64,000 nt of DNA from the NCBI GenBank assembly GCA_001599755.1, contig BCHX01000002.1, forward strand, positions 5,252,330 through 5,316,329. The letters run 5' to 3'. This document shows positions 22,329 to 32,241 of the stretch, piece by piece. This DNA is from Gliomastix tumulicola (taxonomy: Eukaryota > Ascomycota > Sordariomycetes > Hypocreales > Bionectriaceae). Within the stretch, counting starts at the first letter, position 1, and the number at the start of each line of letters is the position of its first letter. The notes beneath the pieces were generated by a model. The model saw nothing but the letters and a program-made list of their open reading frames with translations. It was not told the DNA's origin and did not search any database. A program made the translations under genes and the position numbers.

Positions 22329-23322
22329 CCTTGCTGGGGAGGGCGGAGTCGAAAGCGAGGGTGGCAGTTTGATCTGCTTCGGGTTGGTTAGAAAGAAGGC
22401 GTCTGGCCTCAGTCCTCAGTAATGACGGAGGCAGTATCGTCGAATGTGGGCGCAACTCACTGTTTGAGGCACAACGCGAAAGCTGGAGATCGGAGGTAGG
22501 AATGGGAGAGGTGTGAGGTGGGCAGGATTGTGAGGGAGGATATTTGGGCGAATTCGATGAGTGAGAGAGTATTTATGCAAGACAGCTGAACGGATTTTGC
22601 ACTGAGATTCTGGTGAGCACCCAACTGAGCTTGTTGTGAGTTCCATTTCATCCTAACGTCATTGACTGGTGACCTGTTGACCATCAACGCAATAAATCAT
22701 TACATTGTGAGGATAACGTGTGAACTCTAGGCAATGCTGTGAGAACACTCATTTAATTCTCAATCTTCTAGTTGACTTCAGCGCCTAAAATCATTGAATG
22801 CTGGGAAATACGAGAATAGAAGCTAACAATAATTCACTGCTACCCGAGACCGTATGAAAGTATTGTGAAGAATAGTGATTCACGGTCAACACGAAAGCAG
22901 GCAACAGGCGAGGCACGTGGCGCCTCGCCAACAGGCGGTGACCGCCAAGATGCTCTCAGTTTCTTGTTACTCTTTATTGTGACCCATCATATTCCCACCT
23001 CTGCCTCCGTCACTTCTACCTCCGTGGTGCTCTTCTGGTGCCATCCCAGCCCTTCATTCACGGCTTGTTGGCCGTAGCAGCATATCATCGAGTTGCCCAA
23101 AGTCTCTCATCTCCGAACGTCAGTCATCCCCTTATCAACGATGCCACTGCAGTGAGCTTTTCCGAGCTTATGCGAAGGACCGGCCCAGCGACCAACTGGA
23201 AGTTGACCTAATACCTTGGCTTGACCAAGAACACTCCCATCATTCGCAACGGCCACCCACTCTCGAAGTGAATCCGTTGGTAGGAGGACTAGAAGCGCGC
23301 TTACGTCTTCCGCTGTCGTCGC
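22329..23322. other. Intergenic region between copy 2 and the cysteine-cluster gene
   Basis: Holds the upstream region of copy 2. From about 23050 an open plus-strand stretch could contain a 5' exon of the next gene, but I could not define a splice that joins it. No other gene seen. Confidence 0.4.
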
Positions 23323-24285
23323 ATGGTCAAGACGGGCAAAGGGGGCCATGAGCGATACTTCAACCTTGCTCAGGGACGAGACATTATGATCTCCGACGTG
23401 CTGCAGAGACAGGTCGGGTTTCAGACTGGCCAGACAATTCACGTTGTTGTCGAGTTGTTCCAGGACCGCGCTGATGGCAGCCTTCAGCCTCGTCCGTTCC
23501 GCTTCGTGCGCCTCCCCGCTGGAACTGGTTGCATATACGAGCTCGAGAAGCCCAACTCTCTGGCCCTCCGCATCAAATGGGTCAATCCCAACAGCGACCA
23601 GTTGATAGGGGCCTGCCTCGGTCGTTCCAACCTCTGGAAGCCCACCGAAGCCAATCCAGAGATTTTGGGAATGTATGCGATGGGAATGGTGATCTACTCC
23701 GAGGTCACCCGGACCGAATACAACTCGCGCCCTCACTGGATGGTCCCGCGATCGTCGGCCATTGTCCAAACGCTTGACTATGATCATTTGAAGCAGCAGT
23801 TGATTCTGTCAGACCTCCCAGTCACTGCCAAGCAGTGGCCCGCGGATCGAACTCGTGAAGACAACGCCCAAAGACTTCGAGACAAGTTCCCCAGCAACCG
23901 ATTCCCTGCTATTTCCATCGGCGTCCGACCGGCAAGGATGTATCAGGGTCGCATGTCATGCGACGTTTGCTTTTCTCTTGCCACTGTAAGTCATTTCTCC
24001 ATGGTTAAGCCACATACGCTGACTGAAATTCTTGTCAAGACCACCAAGTGCGACTACAGCGCCACGACCGGTACCTGTCGATGCTGCCGTTTCCTTAAAC
24101 GACCGTGCACTTTTACGAATGATTCGAGCTTGATGCCCAAGCTTGTCCAGGAGTATAGAGCACTCCAGGAGCTGGGCATCCCGCAGAACACTCAGCACAG
24201 CCAAGGAGAGCCGATCGAGGCACCGTTCGATCCTGACTTGGAGCAGGAGGATCACACCCCGAACCGAGAGGATATGAGGGACTAA
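23323..24285 (+). CDS. Unknown protein with C-terminal Zn2Cys6-like cysteine cluster
   Basis: Not recognised as a named family. Two exons are likely, 23323-23985 and 24040-24285, around a 54-nt intron (gtaagt...gtcaag) that is a multiple of three and stop-free; the spliced product is about 302 residues. The cysteine cluster near residues 217-255 reads CDVC, KCDY, then GTCRCCRFLKRPCTF after splicing. The second half fits Cys-X2-Cys-X6-Cys of fungal binuclear zinc clusters, and the first spacing is Cys-X2-Cys-X8-Cys instead of X6. Unlike most Zn2Cys6 regulators the cluster is C-terminal rather than N-terminal. The N-terminal 200 residues show no motif I know. The start at 23323 is the first ATG of the frame, but an upstream exon is possible. 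A 226-codon frame on the opposite strand is treated as a shadow. Confidence 0.6.
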   Translation: MVKTGKGGHERYFNLAQGRDIMISDVLQRQVGFQTGQTIHVVVELFQDRADGSLQPRPFRFVRLPAGTGCIYELEKPNSLALRIKWVNPNSDQLIGACLGRSNLWKPTEANPEILGMYAMGMVIYSEVTRTEYNSRPHWMVPRSSAIVQTLDYDHLKQQLILSDLPVTAKQWPADRTREDNAQRLRDKFPSNRFPAISIGVRPARMYQGRMSCDVCFSLATVSHFSMVKPHTLTEILVKTTKCDYSATTGTCRCCRFLKRPCTFTNDSSLMPKLVQEYRALQELGIPQNTQHSQGEPIEAPFDPDLEQEDHTPNREDMRD

Positions 24286-25549
24286 GGGGTGATGGCAATG
24301 TGGCGCGGCTATGTATTTGGGATCGGAGTTTTGGCATGGAATTGGGTCTTTTACATGTGGACGGGGATTTTCACCTCCTTCAGCATTAAGGTTTTCAGCT
24401 TGAGACATCGTTTTGACAGCAGGGAAGGACACGTTTGAGACGGGACGGGTAATGATAACTAGGTACTCTAGATAGGTCATCACTCTTTTCTCGAGTTCAT
24501 GGTTCTTCGCCAGATGAGGTGCATGAGTGAGCCGGCCTTCCAACGCCTTTAAATGTAGACCCCTTGCAGGCCCGATTTGAAGGTAGCTCGACTGACAGAC
24601 GCCTCGCAGATCCGATCGATTAAAAGATTCCCCGCAGACCTGATTGAGACAGCCCGGCTAACAGACCCTCCTCTATTCCATCATCTTACTTCCCTTTTCT
24701 TACCTACTTCTCCATTTCCGTCATCGCAAGGACGCGTATGAATGCAAGCATGAAAGAAAATCTAGGGCTGATGCGACAGAGATACCTGGCTGAAATAGAA
24801 AGCATCCCCAGAAGGTAGACGGACGCTCTGCGCGGGCATTCTTCTGCATTGAAGGACACACAGACAATGATCTCCCCCTCTGAGAAGTTCGTTCCAATCA
24901 CTCTACCTAGACTTGCATAGAATCAGCATGTAGCAAGCATGAATTGTCCAGTCCTATTCTGTTTCCTGATACCTTGCCCTCTCTTAATCCCATGCGACAG
25001 AGTTCTACACCACCCTCCTTTCACCTGGAAAAGAACAAGGTACTACTAGTAATTCGTGAAGTAAAAAATAGGTGCGTACCCCTAACATTGCCACTATATT
25101 TACCCTTACATCCTACGCAGAAAAGGAAGACGCGTCTCTCGAGAAGTAAAACGCGTCTCTCACGGACGCGTCTTCAAATTTGGCGCTGGTTGTCGCAAAG
25201 AGGAAGGAGCGCCTTCCCACAATGTGCCACAATTCCAACTGAGGGAAGGAGCGCCCAACTGCCAGGTTCCAAGTTGAGCAGCCGCTCCTTCCCCAGCTAC
25301 TTATAGACGCCTCCTTCCTCGTAAAGCGAGGGCCTTACTGGCCATCGTCAAGTAGACAGGAAGAATGCCCGCCCAAATTCTCTTTTCTGTCGTTGTCAAG
25401 CCTCATCACGAAAGCAGTCGCCGCCGCCGCCGCATTAAGCCTGTAAGTTACCCTTCAACCTATATTCGTCAAAATGGTGATTTTTTATGCTAATCTAGCT
25501 TAAGTCAGCATCAATATAGTATTTTTTCTAAAGAAATTAATTATCGACG
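24286..25549. other. Intergenic with short direct repeats, promoter side of copy 3
   Basis: No firm gene. The unit acgcgtctctc occurs tandemly at about 25130-25170, and ggaaggagcgcc recurs near 25200-25260. At 25365 an ATG opens a short frame (MPAQILFSVVVKPHHESS) that ends at a good donor (CCT|GTAAGTTA, about 25443). It could be a 5' exon of the next gene, but I could not find an acceptor that joins it in frame. Confidence 0.4.
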
Positions 25550-25668
25550 ATGCCCCCTCCCAAGTCAGACCTCACCAAGCTGCTTGAGCTCGTTCGGGAG
25601 CTCAATGTGGCAGACCACGGCCCCTGGCCCGAAAGGACAGGAACGACGATGACGACGATGACGGCAAT

Positions 25669-25730
<62 letters not shown>

Positions 25731-26011
25731 TGACAACCACGACAAAGTGGTGGCGCTCCTTCGGGAGATGAATGTCCGCGGTCACGGTCCGTGGTCACGG
25801 CCCCGGGCCGAAAGGGCAGAAACAACCTCCCCGCCCTCCGAAGGCTCCGGCTGGACGCCGGTTACAGAGGAAGAATTGGCCAATTGGCCCGCGCCTTGCG
25901 CCCCTCTCCCCCCTCCCGCCGATCATGAAGGAGGGCAAGAAGAAGAAGGAGAAGAAGAAGGAGAGCAAGGAGGGGAAGGACATTCGGTCCTTCTTCAGCA
26001 GGAAGGAGTAG
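25550..26011 (+). pseudogene. HGPWPER-module family, copy 3 (two modules, Asp-repeat linker, frame-broken)
   Basis: Starts at ATG 25550 (PPPKSDLTKLLELVRELN then VADHGPWPER). The frame then enters a (gacgatgac)n tract at about 25645-25730. In one frame this encodes Met-Thr-Thr repeats. In the neighbouring frame it encodes a poly-Asp linker that continues into a second module (KVVALLREMNVRGHGPW ... GSGWTPVTEEELANWPAP). A third frame carries the Lys-rich tail ending KDIRSFFSRKE at 26011. At least two frame changes are therefore needed to join the homologous parts. Either slippage in the repeat has broken it, or unseen introns exist. The homology to copies 2 and 4 is clear at both DNA and protein level. 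Confidence 0.55.
25640..25735 (+). repeat. (GACGATGAC)n tandem repeat
   Basis: Near-perfect gacgatgac units run for about 90 bp inside the copy-3 gene. The tract encodes Asp-only or Thr/Met repeats depending on frame, and it coincides with the reading-frame switch between the two modules. Confidence 0.85.
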
Positions 26012-26175
26012 CTGGGTGGGCTGTTGCTTTTTTTTTTTTTCCTTTTTCTTTTTGGTCTTTTCTTTTAATTCATGAATGGGTAAAGTCTCCGGGGGTGTCT
26101 TGCTTTTCTTCATATCCCTTCTCCGTGGTCTGCTCACCGTGTTTGTGTCCCTAATGAACTCTTAAGATGGAATTC

Positions 26176-26615
26176 TAGACCTTGAAGCTTACTAAGCTCG
26201 TTGCTCTCCTTGGGGAGATGAACTTCCAGGCCAACGATCCCTGGCCCGAAAGGGCAGAAACAACCACCTTTCAGAAGATGAGAGACGCTGGCTGGAAGCC
26301 AGTGTCAGATGAACAGCTGGCAGCATGGGCCGCACTCCACCCTCCCTCACCCTCTGCGGCCCAATCAGAATGAGAAAAGGAAGAAGACGACGACGACGAC
26401 GACGACGACGAATTAGAGGCGCCAGCGTCGGCCCACGTCAGCAGGGGAGTGACGACCCCCTGCCTTTGCCCTCTTTCAAGGATGAGGATGAGGATGAGGA
26501 GAAGGACAAGGACAAGGACAAGGACAAGGAGGAGGCGAAGGCTAAGAACAAGATATTGGGCGGGCAGGGCGAGAAGACCCATGGCGAGGGCAAAATGAGC
26601 AAGGACCAGACGTGA
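26176..26615 (+). pseudogene. HGPWPER-module family, copy 4 (frame-broken)
   Basis: The module begins after ttctag, which could be a splice acceptor, and has no in-frame ATG: KLTKLVALLGEMNFQANDPW, then DAGWKPVSDEQLAAWAALHP, ending at a TGA at 26371-26373. The downstream part is in another frame: a (gac)n tract, then acidic/basic repeats (DEDEDEEKDKDKDKDK), then KNKILGGQGEKTHGEGK to a stop at 26615. The Lys-rich tail matches the tail of copy 2. The segment 26280-26410 is the closest DNA match to the degenerate copy at 21110-21285. Confidence 0.55.
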
Positions 26616-26796
26616 CTGAGTGTCGGCAAGGCTGTGCAAGGGAAGGACGAACAAGACATTCTCTGTTTCGCCCTGGAACTCACACACATCCACACGTGAA
26701 CACAATATATCAACCTTTACACACATACAATGAACCGATACGCATTGACCTATATACATACACATACACATACAGATTTCTAGAGGGTAAAGAAAT

Positions 26797-28685
26797 CTAG
26801 AACCACAACGGAGGCGGCAGAGGACTCTTGTTGGCAAAGCGACCCGTCACACCCTCGACCTGTCGCTTCGCGGCGCCCTCGGGCACCTTGACGGGATCGC
26901 AGCCGGCATCCCACGGCCCGCACTCCTGAGGGCAGCTCAGCTCCTCCTCCGGGACGACGCCCGAGTCGAAGTACTCCCTCACAGCGTGGTCGGTGCAGGT
27001 GCTCGCCGCCGAGATGAGCGCGCCGTGGCCCAGCGAGTCCTGGACGATGAGCCCGGCGCCGGGGAACATCTCCGCAGCACCGCGCGCGTTGGCCACGGGA
27101 GTCACGGGATCGACGCGGCTGTTGAGGATGAGCAGCGGAGCAGCGGGCTTACCCTCCACGACGGACGGATCGGCGGGCGGGTGCGTGAAGGGCCCGTTGA
27201 AGGTGTAGGCTGCGCGGTAGGGGTACGAGGCGCAGGCGAAGCGGATGTGGACGATGGCGTGGCCGTAGATGCGGCTGATGTCCTCCTGCTCGCGGGCGTA
27301 GTCCACCCACCACTCGGTGTCCTTGTCGGTGACGTCGCCGCCCTCGGCGCACTGGATGGCGGTGATGAAGTCCGGCGGCGGCGCGGGCAGGGCGGAGCCC
27401 TCGGACGACGGGCAGCCGTCCTCCCAGGCGGGGATCTCGCGGAGCAGCTTCTGGACGGCGAAGAAGGGGTCCCAGACGCCGGCGAGGGCCGAGGCGACGA
27501 TGACGGCGAGCAGCTGGAAGCCGCCGATGGGCCCGTAGCCGAGGGCGCCGAACAAGGTCGAGATGTCCTGGCCGCGGATGATGGTCATCTGGCCGTCCGG
27601 GGTGACGACGCCCCTGGGCTTCTTGTCGAGCGACTCCATGAGGTCCCAGACGCGCGTCTCGATGTCGGCGGCGGAGTGGTCGCTGGGCAGGTAGAGCGGG
27701 CACGCGGGGCCGGCTTCGAAGCAGCCCGAGAGGAACTCCTCGTAGATCTTGTCCGTGTCGGAGGTGACCTTGAGCCAGCCCTGGATGTTTGTGTTAGTCC
27801 TAGGTTCTGAGAAGACGCAAAGAAAGAGCGTACCTTTGCGGCGAGGTAGTCCTCGACATCGACGATGCCGTCAATGACAATGCGACCGACGCGCTCCGGA
27901 TGCATGGACGCAAAGAACTGCCCGATGGCAGACCCGTACGACACGCCGTAGTACTGCAGACGAGCGGGCCCCGTCTCGGTGTCGTTGGACTGCCGGGTCT
28001 CGAGTGCCCTCTTGCACTTGACCGGCGCCCGGTCCTCCTCGAGCTTGTCGACCATGCGGACGAGATCCTCGACTACGAGCGCGGTGCTGACGTACTCCCA
28101 GATGTCCAGCCCCGTGTTCTCGGCCTGCCACTGGCACTTGGCGACGAGCGACTCGTACGACGCGAGCAGGTAGCCGACGTTGTCCCTGTTCATCTCGTAC
28201 GCGTGCGTGCCGCGCTGCTCGGTGTAGAAGGCGTCGCGGTCGAAGAGCCCGTCGATGCACTTGATCTTGGGCGTCGTCTCGCCCACGCCGCGCGGGTCCC
28301 AGCCGATGATGTCGTAGTGGCGCTCGCCCTGCTTGTCGAACGTGAGCTGCAGGTGCTGGCCCGTCGTCATGACGAACTCGGTGCCCGGATGACCGGGGCC
28401 GCCCGGGTTGATGAAGATGCTGCCGCCGTGGGCTGGGTCGTCGGCGGGCACGACGGCCGGGAGCATCTGCAGGGCGACGGCCATGGTGCGCGTGTCGGTC
28501 GTGTTCTCGTAGTCGTAGGGAACCTCGAGGCGCGCGCAGCGGTAGACGCCGCCGTAGCAGTCGTGCCAGGACAGATCCGGCTCGGGCGTGATGGACGACC
28601 AGTCGAAGGCGCCCTGGGCGTGGGCTGTGAGCGTGCCCACGGCGGCGGCCAGGAGGCCAGACCGGCGGAGGGAAGCAGAGGGCAT
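26797..28685 (-). CDS. Secreted TAP-like alpha/beta-hydrolase peptidase (S33-type)
   Basis: Serine peptidase of the tripeptidyl-aminopeptidase-like alpha/beta-hydrolase group. There are two exons, 28685-27834 and 27780-26797 (53-nt intron), about 611 residues. The start is the ATG at 28685, giving a signal peptide (SLRRSGLLAAAVGTLTAHAQ). The oxyanion region GSIFINPGGPGHPG, the segment IIGWDPRGVGET and the nucleophile elbow YYGVSYGSAIG (G-x-S-x-G) are all visible. The C-terminal TAP-like domain carries the acid residue in NSRVDPVTPV and the histidine in DSLGHGALISA. The product is probably secreted and degrades peptides outside the cell. It appears intact, with high GC and even codon use compared with its repeat-rich right flank. 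Confidence 0.92.
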
Positions 28686-29035
28686 GGTGGAGGAGTGACC
28701 TAAGGAACGAACGTGTAGGAGGACGGCCAAGGAGAAAGAGCGTCGAGGGTGAGTGGCATCGAGAAAGACCAAGAAAGCCCAAGCCCAGCAGGGACGCATC
28801 GGGGCTTTATGCGCCAGCTCATCGTGCGTCTCCTCCTCTGCCCAGCCAGGTACCATTAGAGGGCTGCACGCATCTGCTGTGCCTCATGGAACTGGCATCC
28901 TCCTTGTATTCTTTCATGCTGACTGTGCGGAGCAGCCGACCCTCCCCCCCTCGAGTCCTCAGCCCTCAGTCCTCAACGGTGTTTTTACCCGGCCTAGCCT
29001 AGTCACTCCTCGTCGGCCGACAGCTCGCAGGGTTT

Positions 29036-29464
29036 ACCATGGAGAAATGCTACTCACACTATAGAAAAGTGCTATTCACACCATAGTGGTCTGTGCCTCT
29101 AGATCTTCCGGCCCTTTAATGTACCTGTACATGTGGCTCTAGGCAGCCCAAATTAACCAAGGCAGTCCAGCTCAACCAAGGCGGTCCAGCTCAACTAAGG
29201 CTGCCCAGTCAGCGCCTAAAGCACGCTGTAGGCTTGCTTCACTATGGGCAGATAATATGGTTGAGGCAGACAGACCATGAAGATGCAGACAGACCATATA
29301 GAGACCCTACGTAGGCATTAGAATAATCCGGCCTTGGAACAGCAGCCCGGCCTCATAGTACACACTATGGTCTAGGTAGAGGTACAAGAGTCAACAGCCG
29401 ACGGGTCTCCTCTCAGGCAGGCACAGGCCACTATGGTGTGAGCAGCAATTCTCTTGCGCCATGG
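29036..29464. mobile_element. MITE-like inverted-repeat element (non-autonomous)
   Basis: The left end 29070-29099 (tgctattcacaccatagtgg plus tctgtgcctc) matches the reverse complement of the right end at about 29417-29446 at roughly 26 of 30 positions, with differences mostly transitions. Just outside, ccatgg occurs at 29037-29042 and again inverted at 29459-29464, with an agaaatgct / agaattgct match inside each. The left arm carries a second, diverged copy of the terminal motif (29046-29063). The interior has no coding capacity but carries three approximate 19-23 nt repeats (aaccaaggcagtccagctc-type, 29153-29215) and a doubled gcagacagaccat. The target-site duplication was not resolved. Confidence 0.6.
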
Positions 29465-29993
29465 CCGAGCCGAAGCTGACCCAGCCAAGCCAGCTTGTGC
29501 ATTCACCCGGTGGACCGGAGCCGAGTCTCGGCGTCCTGCAGCAGGGGAGGTCCCTGCATGTGCCAATGAAAAGTTCGAATTCGCCCCAGAAAGAAACCTG
29601 CTTGGCGACCAAGGCCTCTATCCTGGTAGGGAGCTTAATTCGAGCGCACCGAGGAGGTGGTCAAAACCGTTCCCATGTCTGTGGTCGGATTAGGGCCCTT
29701 TTGGTTTTCCCCTATTTATAGAGGCCATGGATTGGGTGGCAGACGGCCAAGAAACGCTACTATTTGGCCGAGTGCGAGAAGGATTTCTGCCGTCGACATG
29801 AACCCGAAGCATGGAGCTTCTTTAGAGCTTTCTCTAGAGCTCTTTTCCTGTTGTGGACGCTGCAAGGGACATCCAATTCGGGACGCCGCCGAACGGCTCA
29901 CATTTCCTTGGCACTCACATTTCCTCGGCCCTGAAAGTGACAGACGCCCAGCACTTGACGCCCAAGCTGTAGAGGGACACTCGATCCACGCAA

Positions 29994-29995
<2 letters not shown>

Positions 29996-30049
<54 letters not shown>
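29996..30049. repeat. (GT)n microsatellite
   Basis: About 27 uninterrupted GT units. Confidence 0.97.
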
Positions 30050-30050
<1 letters not shown>

Positions 30051-32241
30051 CACGGAAACCCCTGGTTCGAGGGAACTAGTGTCAAGACCGCCGTTTGCTC
30101 GCCCTGCGATTCTGCGGCACAGCGCTGCGTGGCTGTCATTCGCGGTGGGCCGATTAATTTATGCAGCGGTTTTCGTTTGTCAGGGACCCTGCAAATATTG
30201 GCAGTAGCCTTGTCTTTCTCATACGATGCGTTAGCTTAGGGCTGTATTGATCTGCTGTAGGGTCTGTGACGTAAGACTACCCGTGCAATCTACCGGGGAA
30301 GCGTCCATTAGGCAGTATTTCCCTATCCGATCGAGGTGGGTGATTTATATACTCTTGGCTTTCCGCGCCTTTCGGTGCCATCATTGCCATTCCCTGCTCG
30401 GTGTGCCTTGGTGGTCGGTTTGAAGGGGCCGTGAGAAAAGAACTTTCAGGCGTGGTGAAATTGATTCAATCCTGCAAGCTCCTTCGCTTGAGGCCTGCAT
30501 CTATCACGTGGGTGGCGCAGTCGCTCGTCTCCTCACCGAGATTAGGCCCATCGGCTCAGCCGTAGCTGCACGTTTCTCATGGCGGTGAACGACGTCTCAT
30601 CATGTGGTCCTTGACAATATGGCCGACCCGCTCGCTGTCGTCAGTCTTGAGTCGAGCATCATCCCCTTTATCGAGTCTGATCCGGATCACCACGACAGTC
30701 AGCTCCGCGCGTGCCAGCATCGATGGTAGGTCTAGAGATCGAGGATAAGCGCGTCGTTCCCGGAAAGCTATTAGGAAAGAATGACAGACACAGGGAGCTT
30801 GAGCGGATCGGTCTAAGCTGCACTACTGATGGCCCAAATCGCCAAGGATGTGCGACGTTATCGTTGCCGCGAACCATTTCAAAGGACCTGGCCAGCTTAT
30901 ACACCATTGTGAACGAATTCCACCGAAACCGAAGGACTTTTCCAGTCATGTTCTCGTGTATTTATCACCGACTTCGCAATGAGATGGTCTACATTTTTTT
31001 CGTCACGACCTTTCGGCTGCACCGTTGCCTCTGCACGTTTTCTATGCAGGACGAGGGGTGAGGCTCTCAAATATGAACTAAAGCTAAGTTTCGGTTCGCT
31101 TGGAGATACTTACATTGATAAGGTCAGTGAAGAGAGGGATGGATGCACCGACTTTTCAATTGCCGGGACGATTCTCCTCCTTTCCCTATCCTGCGTTCCT
31201 CGGACACTCGGTGAACTTTCTGCGCCAACCATCCAAGACTTAGGGATTGATTTCCCGGCACCCTTTAGCGGGAGTTGAAGTCCTCGTTGGCTCCATTTGT
31301 ATGATGCGTGTCTTTCTAGAGCCACGAGATAGGCTTAAGGAGAGGAGCAAACCGAGGTGACCTGATCATGCAAATGGCAGATGAGCTGCCGTATCTCGCG
31401 ACAGAGGTTGAGAAACACGAGCTTTGTAGGGACGAGCCACTGTCCCTGGCGGCTGATATTCCGGAACAGGTTGATTCTACTCGCATAAACTCTCAAAGCC
31501 TGGCTGACCCCATATAGATTATGCGCTCTGTCCCTCGGAAATTCCAAGGTTCCCAACGTAGCTGTGGCTCTCGTAAAGGTGAGGGAGATTCGACCCAGCT
31601 TGGCCCGGATTGCAGCTAGGTGTTTCGCTCGTACTTGGGCTGCGCTCTCTGAGCTCTGTTCTCCTATTTCCTGTTGGCAGTCGATTCACCAGCAGAACGT
31701 CATCGACATATTCAAGGCCGCGTGGTATGACGCCTGCACCATTCTTGTCAGCTCAGGGGCGCATGTTTCTTACCTGAAGGAGTCTGCCGCGAGGACGCTC
31801 AGGTTTAGCTTCAACCAAGCTTGCATGTCGAGTCTGATGGAGCGCATGAAGGCTGAAGAGACAGAGAACTCAACCCTGGGTTGGATGACTCTGCGAGACC
31901 TCCTATCGACAAGGCTCATCCATCGAGGAGATCACATACATGTTTGGTGAGGATATTCGGGTTAGGGCCCTCTTTGACAATAGACTTGAGTGTTGGACTA
32001 TGGACAACCCCTTCCACCCCCTCTTTGGCATTTTCTCAACCAACACAAGGGAGGGACCCTGCAGTGCGTCTCACGAGCAGACAATTCGGAGGAATAGTTC
32101 GGGATCCTGGTTAGCTCCGTGATCCTTTCCCCTTAATTCCATATATGCGACTAACGGGAACCACGCGACAGGGTCCGTGACTCCTCCATCTGACAGCTCC
32201 TCGCCGCTTGACTCTCCATTTGCCAATCCACGTCTATAACG

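Larger units (their letters stand above)
28686..32241. other. Repeat-bearing, gene-poor region
   Basis: Contains the promoter side of the peptidase gene, a MITE-like element (29036-29464), a long (GT)n tract (29996-30049) and scattered short frames. The two least unlikely frames are on the plus strand: 30711-31061 (116 codons, no recognised domain) and about 31564-31950 (128 codons, preceded by further open sequence from about 31350). Neither shows a family I can name. The second lies directly upstream of the HET gene and could be a relic, but I cannot show it. Confidence 0.5.

Noticed and set aside
23107..23787. 226-codon minus-strand frame opposite the cysteine-cluster gene
   Set aside because: Starts and ends without splice or motif support; the plus strand has a continuous frame and a cysteine cluster.
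25537..25825. Minus-strand frames encoding Val/Ile- or Arg/His-repeat proteins opposite copy 3
   Set aside because: Antisense translations of the gacgatgac repeat; the plus-strand modules are the ones conserved in other copies.
26986..27810. 274-codon plus-strand frame over the TAP-like peptidase
   Set aside because: Gly/Ala/Val/Asp-rich shadow; the minus strand carries the catalytic motifs.
27871..28782. 303-codon minus-strand frame in another phase of the peptidase gene
   Set aside because: Arg/Pro/His-rich composition typical of a frame-shifted reading of GC-rich coding DNA.
29153..29215. CRISPR-like array
   Set aside because: The repeated 19-23 nt units are adjacent tandem copies without unique spacers, inside a MITE-like element in a fungal genome.
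29657..30139. Frames encoding Val-Cys or Thr-His repeats
   Set aside because: They are translations of the (GT)n microsatellite.
31350..31950. Possible HET-like relic upstream of the HET gene
   Set aside because: A 128-codon frame with a TLRDLL segment loosely recalls HET proteins, but no HET block (SYCWG, WIDALCINQ) is present.
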